This document shows positions 12,701 to 24,300 of a stretch of DNA of 64,000 bases, in pieces. The DNA comes from Phoronis australis (Eukaryota > Phoronida > Phoronidae). Location of the stretch: NCBI GenBank assembly GCA_002633005.1, contig NMRA01000394.1, positions 122,001 to 186,000 of the forward strand, read 5' to 3'. The position numbers and the translations under genes are program-made. Numbering within the stretch: position 1 is the stretch's first letter; each line of letters starts with the position of its first letter. The notes below the pieces were generated by a model. That model had not been told where the DNA came from, did no database searches, and saw only the letters and a list, made by a program, of their open reading frames with translations.

Positions 12701-13389
12701 ATGATGAACATGATGATAGGAATCATATGACGAACGAAGACGTCAAAAATTAGTAAGAAATAGGTTATAGTCTTGTTTAATAGCAGGTAAACAAACAAAA
12801 ATCCAAAAAAAATCTGTCAACAAAGCCGGGATCAGCGTTATCAAAACAATCTCGAATAATTCAAATAGTAGACGTCCTAGCAAAAAAATAGAAATACATT
12901 CTGAAAGCCCTATCAAAACTCTTTCAACCGAAGTAGTTTTGCATTTTTTAAATTGAAAGTCAAATATGTAAAAAACGGTAAGTCTGAGAAAAAATGTTAT
13001 GCGTCATCTGAAAGAATATACCTCAAGGAATCCACAAGAAAAAATGCACGTCGTTTATTCTTCCAGTTCAAAATGACACCGCAGAACAATTGAAAATGGG
13101 TGAAAAAGGGCCAGATGCGTCATGATGAAAGCAACTTCCGGATAAACAGAACTTCATAATAGCTAGTCACCGGAAACTTACACATAAAAAATTTCGAAAA
13201 AATTGGTCCTACAGTGCACCCTCTACAAGACAAAATGTTTTCGTTTCAAAATCGAGGTGCGCATGCGAAATTGCCAAAATCCACGCTACATGTACCTTAA
13301 ACCCGAAATATATGTAAATGATAACCAGCACATCTGTAGCATACATACAAAGATAGTTTTGATTTTCTGCAGTGTATGTCAAAGATTAG

Positions 13390-13720
13390 GGCCTCTATGA
13401 GCATTTGAATCTGAAATTGAACACAAGTTGGCCGCCACGTACGCCATCTTAGACCCGATCGTGACGAAAACCAATAGGCTTCAACCCCACCTCTTCTGGA
13501 ACTACAGGTGTTTAAATTTTGTGCAGATGGGACGGCTTTGTACGTCAACCATTGCGGCCTTTATAAGCATTTGAATCTGATTTCGAAAACAAAACGGCTG
13601 CCAGGTGCGTCATCTTGAATCCGGTCATGATATAAAAACGACAGAATTACAGCAGGTCCAGAACTAGAGGTTGTGGGGGAATTTCGTGAGAATCGGATAT
13701 CTTTTTGAAGAAATTGACAT
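13390..13720. repeat. Two-unit tandem repeat, period about 166 bp
   Basis: ggcctctatgagcatttgaatctga at the first unit recurs as ggcctttataagcatttgaa at 13556, followed in both by a gccgcca/gctgcca block, cgtcatctt-like text and an attacag/actacag block. No gene is recognised. Confidence 0.65.
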
Positions 13721-14030
13721 TTTGCATTTCTTTTGAAATTGAAATGCAAACATCTCGAAAAAATATTATGAGCATTAGTTGATGTCGAATGGCACATTTT
13801 GCACTCTACGCTTTACCGTGGATGTTGGCGATTGAACTAGGACAACCTGGAGGTATTTATGGTATTTATTGGTTTCGATGTCAACAAGTGTAACTAGCGA
13901 ACTTGTTGCTGTTACAGATATAATGTTTGAGTTAAATTACTCTCAAATTTGACATGCTTGGAGCTATTCCGGAAGTGCCCGGCAGGCGGCCATATTGGAT
14001 AGCAGTTGTATACATTTATCTTTATTTAGT

Positions 14031-14261
14031 GTACTGTTGAGGGCTGATTAAAGTTGCCTGTGGTCCAATTGACCCAAAACCACCCGACCGTCAGCTCGCG
14101 CAAGGTACTCGTTTGCAGACAATAGGGCGGTCCTGGATTACACAGAGACACTCGAATCTCTCCACAAGCATCTGTCACGCACATTTGGTGCCTCGTTTTT
14201 GTGGCACTGGAGTTTCACAGGTTATTTGTTGTTTTTCTTGGTTACATTAATCTGTTCGTCT
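14031..14261. repeat. 231-bp direct repeat, copy 1, ending at an n gap
   Basis: It appears identical to 39866-40096, from gtactgttgagggctg to taatctgttcgtct. It abuts the n at 14262. The partner abuts normal sequence 152 bp right of the n at 39714. See the finding on the middle contig. Confidence 0.9.
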
Positions 14262-14262
14262 N
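14262..14262. other. Assembly gap (single n) opening the middle contig
   Basis: The base is n. The sequence between here and the n at 39714 behaves as one separately placed contig. Confidence 0.9.
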
Positions 14263-15248
14263 ATCGTCAACATTGCAGTAAATTACAACCCTTGAATCGT
14301 TTTCTGTAAATTATATTCCATAGGCAATCTGGCCGGGAGCTAGTCGATCCGGTAGCGGTCCCTGATTTTGAGAACCAGTCTTTTCCACTCAATATTCAAT
14401 AACGGGCCGTTATTCACTGATTACCTGTTAGGGCAACTAGCAGTCTGTATTGACTCGAGTATTGTGTACACGTACAGGGCCCTCATTCATGGAATGGGAA
14501 AGGTGCCTGTGCCGGTAATATTTCAGGGTTAGGAAAATTCCACCTCCCAATCACAGGCGTCCTCAACTTCTGATCGTTCCCAATTACACTACTACAAGGT
14601 ATGACACTCCAGACTAGAAATTCCGCAGATGCTTCACTTCAGCCGTCCATAGCAAACACGAAACTAAATAATTTTCAAGAAATAGAAGTTCAGCAAACCA
14701 ATTCTATTTACAGTGTCCAGCTCATAAAACTGCTGAGTGTGCTAACCATTGAGCTATATGGGCAATTGCCCGGTAACGAGTAGCTAACAGAGGTTTATAT
14801 GATTCACCGGAAGCACATCTACAACATCTTTAATTCTTTCCATCTAGAACATATACTCCCATTATCAAATTTTTGTTGAGCAGTCCTTCGTTCAGTTTTC
14901 AAAACCGGAAACTGGTCATTTTTACGCAGCGCACGCCAGGCGATATTTTGTCACACCACCTGCCGTGCTCAGGTGTGGCTGTCTAAGAAACATACAAATT
15001 ACTCTGCTGGATAACACACATTCTTGGAGCTAACATGGCCAGATGCTACAGTATATCTCGTGGTCTACTATGCATCGTGTCACGTTCCTTAACCAACAAT
15101 TTGTCTCTTGTGCTTGAGTCACAAATGTGTCTTGTCACTTCTATGCTAGTTTGTGTCTCAGTCTTCATCACGTGTTGTGATGCTTTTTAGATATGTCATA
15201 TTGTCTTCCATTAAGTTACATTATTTTACTACTCTCTTGTCAATATTT

Positions 15249-15395
15249 ATGAGTTGGAATATTTTGCAGCAATTCTTCACTCAAAGTGAAAGGGATCTTC
15301 TCATAGAGTCGTGGGAGGCAGGAATGAGGCGGGAGAATTCCCCTATGGTCGTTGATATGGCAGAACGTTTAGGTTGTGGTGCGAAGCGAATAAAG
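15249..15395 (+). CDS. Partner gene exon 1 (or 15270-15395): homeodomain-like helices 1-2 and start of helix 3
   Basis: It encodes FFTQSERDLLIESWEAG and then MAERLGCGAKRIK, ending at AAAG|GTGAGA in phase 0. ATG 15249 is the nearest in-frame start, but attttgcag ends at 15269, so 15270 may be the true exon border. Confidence 0.75.
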
Positions 15396-18300
15396 GTGAG
15401 ATTTAGTAAAACTACACCAGAGTTCAGATTATGTAGGCAAATGTGCTTGTGGTCCTTTCAGTATTAGAAAAATTGAAATGAAATGTTTGAGACATCACCA
15501 GATGAGGGTTGGAAGGTGTAGAGCGGGAAGAACTTCAGGAATTTGAGAGCCAATTAAGTAATTCACGTTACTGCTGTCACTTTGTTTAGTCAAATGGTAA
15601 TAGACCGTTTGCAAAACTGATTCACTGCTCCAATGCATACCTGCTACGATTTTTATGGTTTTTACGAGTTGCGTGTAACACAGTGTTACACTTTTGTCTC
15701 TGTTGTGTACATAATTTTGTCCACTTACCTCCAATTCTGATTGTTAATTACTTAATGTTTTGTTTTGCTAGAACTGGATCAGTAACTATCGGAAGCAGGT
15801 TGAGGGGAGGACATATAACAGAAAAAAGTCCCTATATGTTAAGGGCAAGAGCTCTTTTAATCAGTTTTGTGAAGAAAAAAGTGAGTATCCTCAGGTGGCA
15901 TTAGGTAACTACTTAGCTTTTTTCTGTATGCACATTTTCTTGCCTTGCTACAAAATGTCGATTTACTTAGAGTTTTGTCTGAATTCAATGAAAACTTCCT
16001 TTCTTGTGACTGAATTCACAGGCTTTGATGCTTACTCTTTTCAGAATGAGTTTCATAAATTTATTGTACAGTGTAGGTGCATTTCAATGTATTTGATTTG
16101 TAGGGTTGATAATGAGATTTTTTACACTTGGCTACCTTAATATAGATATGTGTGTAACTATGTATATGTATATGTATATATTGAATGTCATGTCTGTTAC
16201 CTTTTAAGTAACAAAATTTTTATTTTAACGAGGGTAGTATTGCGAAAAATCTGAAAATTCATTTTTTCTTCAAGCATGCTTTCTATGCATTAGGAACCTC
16301 TGTAGTAAATTACCTATGCGGTATATGTAATTGGTTCTGACCCAAAAGACTGCTGTGTAAACAAAAAATGACAGACATACAGAGAAGTTTGGCCAATAGT
16401 AAACCATGGCTATGCTGCCAATCTCACATTTTGTTAGAGATAGATATAGATCTCATGCTTATGAAAAGTTTTAAATACTATGTTCTAATAGCTTTCACAC
16501 AGTTTTATGAAGCTTGAAATACTCTAAGATTGCTCACTCCAATGTGGCTTTGTTCCTAGAGTCATCAACTGGAGTCGCAGATTTCAAAGCATGGGCCACT
16601 GAATGGAATGGGTTGAGTGCTTTTACCAAAAACCAATATAAGGAGAAGGCTCAGTCCAGTCAGCAGCTTCAGAACTCACCGAAAACCACAACGAAGCTGC
16701 TGACTATGCTGAAATCTGTGGTGAGTTTTATATCTGGACACTAAGGGTACAGTCAGTAGAGTAGGGACCTGTTGGCAAGATAGCTATTGTACATTTTTGC
16801 TTCTAAAATCACTACATAATGATTCCCTGTGTTCGTTCCATTTCGTATAGTCACTTCCTTAGTTTCATTTGTTCGTTCTCCAAATTCTTCTAATTTGAGC
16901 TGTTATACTGGAGCAGACATTTGCCATCAAGCCAGGTCCCGCAAATGAATATTGGGCACTTAAGAGCACAAAGTTAATCCATTCTCTGAGCAGATTGATT
17001 GTTAGAATTTTTGTGTGTTCTGGCACTTAGACCAGTTAAAAACCTCACGGCCGACTTACCATTGTTAAAAACATGGTCATTACTTCACCTTAGGGCGAAC
17101 AACATTTAGACGTAGGTTGCGCAACATAACAGGTAAGATGTACACTTAAGATAATGCAACTGTAGCTTCTGGCACATTTTGAGTAATTTCAGTACTACCC
17201 ATTGTTTAGCTCATGTTATTATGTTTAGGTGGAATCTCTCAAAACGGTTGGTGTGGTTTGTGGTGGCATTGTCTATGAAGTAGACAAGGAATTGCCAACA
17301 GTGTTTGGTGTTGAACCTGCGCTCTCCTTCTTCAATGAGCATCACATTTTAACAGGATTCTGTCGTCTGTTTGACCAAGGTAATGTGTTTGTTGTGTTTC
17401 TATGCCCTCTTATTTAACCATGTCATTTATTTCATGTACTTGTCAGTGCTTTGATTTTTGTTGTCTGTAGTTGATTTTTCTTTTCTCGAAATGCAACTGT
17501 TGAATGCTTCAGACATCCAGAAATCTGCAACCTTAATTATGCTATAGATAAACTAAGTTTGAAGTACTTTTCCTAGCAAATGCACCCCAGAAGTACTAAA
17601 ATTGTGTTGTAGTGTAATGCATCAACTGAAGAAAATGTTGAAAGTTGGTTTACTTAACTGCTTGCTTGAACTTGTTACATCAATATTTTTATTTCGCTGA
17701 CAGATAAGCCACGGATTGTTGAAGACAGGAGGGCTCAAGTTCAAAAAATCTTCAACGATGAGTTCTGTAGGTAGCTTAATATTTCTATTTTGCTTTGTTA
17801 TCTTAAGTGGTCTTATTTGTACTTCTAAATTAGAGACAAAATACCTTTTGAGATGGACTATAAAACCATTTTTAGTCCATTGCAATTATTATTCTTAGAA
17901 GAAGATTTTGCTACATTACAGAGAACAAATTGTTTTCAATGAATTGTTGCTGCATGAAATTAACTTTTATTTCCTGGTACGTGTTTCAGCAAGAGCTGTC
18001 GGAAAACGACAAAAAGTGCCCTACAAGCAGCTGGGGAAAACATTGGAGGTTTCACATAATTTGGGAGAGGGGATTATCTTTAAGAGGCCAGGTGCCTATG
18101 GCATAAAAACCCTGGAAAAAATTATCAATTTCCACAGAGATAGTGGCGTGGAACTGTGTGTGAAGAGGTGAGTATCTGATACGACACACAGTATTAAACA
18201 ATGCTACTACCACCGTCACGTGAGGTCATATTATGATAGCTGCAAGTAATCACGCAATACTTGCTCGAGTCAGTGTTCGGCTTTCATCATGGGTGCCGCA

Positions 18301-21300
18301 GCCAAAATACTACCTTAACTAATGCCTAACAATGGCACACCTTGCCAGCATACAATACTTTTAGTGAATCTGTCTACTTCTAAGACTGATGTAAATAGTT
18401 ATTTACAATAACGTAGTTCTGGAGTCTAAAAGTGATTACACCTACTACTTTTATTAAATTGTTTGCAATTATTTCGTCCTTTGTTAAATTAGCTATCTTA
18501 ATTGTAATATTTGCTGCACATCAGACTTATATGGGAACGTGTTTATTTCTGTTGGCAGTTTTTTTTATCTTACCTCTGATTCATTTTACTGCATGTATTT
18601 GGAATTTTTATGGCATTTGACAAATTAAGCTATGTAGCTAACAGACATCAGTGCAGTGAGTGGGTATTCTTTCCAGTTTGATTACAAGTTGTGTTATCAT
18701 AAGTGAGAACATTTTTAGGTTGGAGAGTGAGCGGAGCAGTGAAGTAGAACCTGTACAGAACCAGGAAGTGGGTATGTTACATTAATTTGGCCTTGACTTA
18801 GATGAGTCACTTACTACCATGATGTTCCATAGATAAGCCCATGCCACGAAACCCTTGTGGGCATTTATTTGGGAAAGTATGTCGAATAAATGTCCATGGG
18901 TGTTATCCCCTTAAAAGCCCACTTAGCATCAATTGTCAGTTCTGTGGAGAATTTATCATTTCTAAAAATGAACCATGCATGTTATTAATGGAATATTTAA
19001 AAACACAGTGTGAAGTGAAAAATATTGGGAAACCTCTTCAAATAATTCTAGACATTTGTGTAGCCAAAACTCTTCTTTTCCCAATAAGCATTTAGGCGTT
19101 TATTTGATGTTACTGAAATGCAGGCTCATGGGCTTATCTACTCAAAATCCAGGTATAATGTGCCAGTGAAAGTAGTTGTTGCAGTACATGCCTGCTTATA
19201 TAATTTTGGCAGAAAGAAAATACGCATATGCACTGTCCATTATCATGTTTAATACATTCAGGGAATGATTGCTGTTGAAACACTACGTTGCTCAAAGATG
19301 TGTTATAGAAATGCCAATATGGGCATTGCCACAAAAATCATCTTAAGAATTTTGGATTAAAACACTTCAAAAATGGGGTTGGTCAGCTATTACAACATTT
19401 GAAGACTCTATAGTACACACGTCGTAGAATCTTTTGGTGCATCATGTAAAATTGGCTAAATTTAAAGGTAAAAATGTTCCCAATTTTTTTAATATTGTTG
19501 TAGATTAAACTAAAAGAACGATTTTACTACCTATACTATATGCGATGAAATCTCTTTGGCAGATTGTGATATTCGCTCTTCAACTACTTTACAGTAACTG
19601 GGTACAGCCTGCTTTATGGTTTATCTGAGTTATGTCGTATGTTACCACTTCAGCTGTACTTTGTTAAACAAATTGTTTGAGGATTAGGCACTCAAGCAGT
19701 GTTCTTGATGACCGATTCTTGCTACCTGTTTGATTTTTCCTCTGATTTATTTAAATAGTACATGACACAATTGATATTTTTATTTTGAACAAAGAAATAT
19801 GTGTGTTTGCCATGATATGCACAGATTGTGAATAGTTAATTTGATAGACTGTATTATGATAATCACTATTAATTACGCCAATGTATTTGTTACTTTTATA
19901 TTTGTATATGGGCTGGAATAAATTGAGTAAATTATTTTTCTGAAAAAGTATGTGGAGCCTTTAGGTCAAATTTTGGAGTTAGCCTCAAGTCACTTTCATG
20001 AAATATGTGCTTGAACACATCCCTCACTACACAAGTTTACTGGCATCATGAGCTAATGTTAAGCACACTGAGATTATCTGGGGAAATTGATTACAAAGAT
20101 GACAATAGAACCCCATTCTATTCTATTTGTAGCTTTTTCTAACTACCAGCAGCCAATGTGTATGAGAAAATTTTCATTTTTCACAGTTCATTTCAGCATC
20201 TGCTAATACTAAATTGACTTGAACATTTACAGCAGAATTACTTCAAGGAGTGCAGAGAGGCGAAGCTCACTTGGAGGCCGTAAGCGAAGGTATTAAGCTG
20301 TAAACTTGTGTGTCTTGTAATTTGCCTTTTTAGATATTTCCGAAGTGCTTTTCAGTTTCATTTGGTTCAAAAAGTCAATTGTCATAACTCGAAAATTTCT
20401 GGGTATTGGTGAAATTCAAACGTAAGCAATCTCTTTTTGTTGCTGTGTGTATGCACAGCATCAGGTGTTGCAGTGGTTGTACTTATAGTTGTGGTTCTAT
20501 GTTAACACAGCAAATACAAGCACAAAAGACAGACTTGTATGCAATCTCATATGTGATGAGCATTACCATGATTAGTCTATTTTCTTATTTCATGTGGTGT
20601 AAATCAATAAAGTGCTCCTTTAAAGTTGTAACCATTTGTTCCTTGCTTTAAGACAGACATTGCATTTATCTTACAGGAAATGGTGCTACTAGTGATGTCA
20701 CATCTGCAGGTTTGCAGGAACTGCCAATGATCACTTCATCAAATTCTCTGAGTAGGTGCTATTCCTCAAATGAATAACTTCCTTAAGTTACATGAAATCA
20801 TGGTATTATAGTTAAAGTGGCTGTACGTCGTTAGTCGACGAATGTGTTAATGAAGCATGTTATCCCTGTTAAACTTTTCAAAATTACTGCCCGTCTAGGG
20901 ATAAGCACAAAAAAGTGAATTGGTTTGCTCAGTGATGATGTTCTATTGATATAATCATTAAACAATCTTTATACGTCACTATCAGATCAAGGTATACTGG
21001 GGCTTGGGGGAAGTCTGAATGGTTATTACTAAATCATTTGAAAATTTGCTGATCATTTTTACTTCAAAACTTTTTTGATTTTAACGGAAAGAAATATCTT
21101 CACCTTTTTTGAAAATTACTTGGTGTAATTTTTATTATGAATGGAAAGTATAATATCAGACTTAACTAAGACTTTGCACATCACATAAAATACTTTAGAA
21201 GAAAAATATAAAAAAGATTGGTTGTGTTTTTGATTTGCAAAAAATACCATGTCCTTTGTTCAGAGTTATTTGGGTATCAGGGCAGTTGTTTACGTGTGAG

Positions 21301-24300
21301 TGTTGCTGTTATAATGTGCCTTTGACTATATTTGTAGCAGAAGATGTTTTGGCGGAAGACGTTTTGGCGGAAGACGTTTTGGCGAAAGATGTTTTGGCAG
21401 AAGACACGGAGACAGTACGTGTAAAGACATCAGGTATATGATAAAGTTATTATGTAATCCCATATAGATGACATGACTCCCATTTGACTCTACCTTTGAC
21501 CTGGCGCAAGATGATTGCTGTCAGCGGTCAAAGTAGACAAAGAGGTGGAGTTGGCAAGTTGCTAATGACTTGAATTACCATTAGTACTTATATTTTCGAT
21601 GTTGCGATGATTGTAATTTCCCGAATGTCTATTGTGGAATCAACAAATTTTGTTCATGACTACCGTAGAAGTGGTAAACTGAGGAGCTGCACAGGACTTA
21701 GAATTCTCCTCTTTTTGGTTTCGATTTCCAGTTTACTCTTGTTTTGACTATTTTTATCAATCATTGTTTTTACTTTATTCATACTAAAACATTTGAGTCA
21801 AACTTTACAACTCAAAAAAAATTATTTCTGTCTCACAAGCCTTCTTTATTTGTGGAACAATACATCACCTGGAAAATTTGCCTCTTTTTGTCACTGGGCA
21901 TTCTAAGCCCTGGTCATAGCACTTTTTGAACTAAGCTAGACAGTCAAAATTCTAAAGTTAATTCACACTTGTTTCATGGGACCACATTTCATAGCTTTCC
22001 ATGGTTTTGGTCTCGAGGAATTACCATTCAGCAATTCAAGTAATGACACCATGGAGTCAATTTTCTTCTTCTGGACACATGCACCTGGTCATTTTTAGTG
22101 TAAACGTGACTACAGTCTGTCAAATATTTACTCATAAAGTATGTAACCAACATAATTAGCTACGTAACTGATATGTATGTCTAATGCCCTTTGCTGATTT
22201 ACTGCTTTGCAGCTCTGTAAAATTTGCTCATTTCCTTGATGGATAATTGGTTTACATAGAAGCATATGTTCACATTCATTTTAAACCGCTCAAATTAAAC
22301 GATTTCCTTGGACATAGAAAGTTTGTTAATGTTGAAATCCATGCTCAACAAGTTGGCTTGTCACAGCGAGTATGTTGTTACGCCTTCTGTTGTTTTGAGC
22401 AATATTTGTTGGTCCAGAAATTTCATTATTCAGTATTCAGTATTCAGGATTTTAGCAGCTTTAATAATGTTAGCCTTTTATTGTTGTTAGCACATTTTGT
22501 ATTGGATTCCTGTTTGTCGCAGATGAAATCTTCAAAATGATGGAAGCAGGTGATGTCCGCATGGTGGAAATGATTGATAATTCGGAGACCGTCAGTAAGT
22601 TGTGTGTTGTGTGCTCACCTTACCTTATAATCAACATTTTTCATTTTTACTTTATGGTCTGCAACAACGTTCCTTAGACCTGAACATTTTTCTAATACCT
22701 AAAGTATCCGTTTTCATATAGCAAACTTAAATTTCAATAACTTAACAACCTCATTGCAATCACCGTTTGTGTTGATGTATTGGTAACAAGATCGCTTATT
22801 ATTTCTTGTACTTTGTTACACCATAGATATTGTAATTCTGTTGGTTATCATTCCTTTTAAAATTTATTGTTATTACAATTGTTAATCTGCCTGCATATAA
22901 TGCTTTCTTTTTGCACACAGTAAATGTATAACTGGTGTAATTATTAAGGTGGAATGAACAGTAATAATCTCTCTTGGTCTACTATGTCATGAAGTTAAGT
23001 CTACAAGGTAGATGGACATAAATTAAAATGTACCTTCTTAGCAGAGGTGTTTTTTGTCATTTACAAGTGACTGGTATCTCATTGTATCATTCTATTTTGT
23101 GTCTGTGGTTTCATACTCCTTGGATGACCCTGACCTATTGAATAAACTTTCATACTCCTGCTCATTGCTCTCTAAATCCTGACTAAGACATTTGAAAAAC
23201 CAAACAGTGGTTGATGTGGTTTATTCTTTTACAGAAAACGTTCAAACAAGTCCTGAGTGTAATGCTTCTGGGGAACCTTCTGATAGTAAGTTTCAAATGG
23301 TTTGTTGTCATGATACTATGAAGAGCAGAGTTACCAATCAAACCTGAATACCTGGTAGTCTACCTATTTTCTTGGATTTGAGCTAAAAATTTTGGCTTCA
23401 AACTTTGAGAATGACTCAATGATTGGTACAAAAAGGTTTTTGCTCTAGACATTAAGCCAATAATGTAAACCACTCCACAATGAAGTAGCGGTTTTGACAG
23501 CAAAACTTGTGGATTGTGATAGGGTAATTACTGTTTTATTTAACATTGTGTTGGCAGACATGAGAGAGATACTGAATTCTTCAAAGTCAAAAATCCATCC
23601 ACTATGCTATCTCATTACATATGAACTGAATGTAATGAACGTAAGCCTATTTTAAGGGCACATAAGTAGTCTTAGAAAGTATAGTTTTTTGGTGTATTTT
23701 CATATCCTTTCAAACTTCAATGCATGTTTTGCACAATCCCTGTAGATTTAAGGTGCATGACTCAAGAAAACATTTCACCTATAATGCACTTCTTTATATT
23801 CTTAATGAAATTGTTTTAGTTGACCAACCATCTCAGGTCTCAGAATGGCTTGGCTTTTTGTCTGCTACATGAAAACTATCATTGAAACCAAATATCCTTG
23901 TTTTCTTATAGTGGAAGTCGTTGAGTCTGAGAGAGAGGTAATACCTGAAGGTAAGACACTGGTACTAAGTAAAATTACGGAAATTTATCTTTAATTGTTT
24001 TCCAGGTTATACGTTGAGGTCTGTAATTGAGAAAAGCCTTTAATGCACCCTTTATTTACAACATTCTCAAGTTGCAATGCGAAATAGTGAATCTAGGGTT
24101 AATTTGTGTTGGAGTTGCATAAGGTGATAGTTTACCAACCAACATGGCCACTAAGGACAGTGAAACTTTTGGAAATTGTGAATGTTTCGTAAATAATTGC
24201 AGGTGGTCTGATACACGTTGTACCAGACGTGTGCAGGCCTCGCATGTAGGCCCATTGCACTGATCACCTGGAAATATTTTTAAGCTTTATTAATGTATGG

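Larger units (their letters stand above)
10546..14030. other. Region upstream of nAChR gene A, repeats only
   Basis: It holds the duplication at 10990-11590, a microsatellite and a 166-bp tandem pair. A promoter for nAChR gene A should lie near its left end, but no TATA box or other core element can be assigned with confidence. Confidence 0.5.

Noticed and set aside
12568-12798. Isoleucine-rich membrane-like frame
   Set aside because: Product of a GAT/ATC microsatellite.
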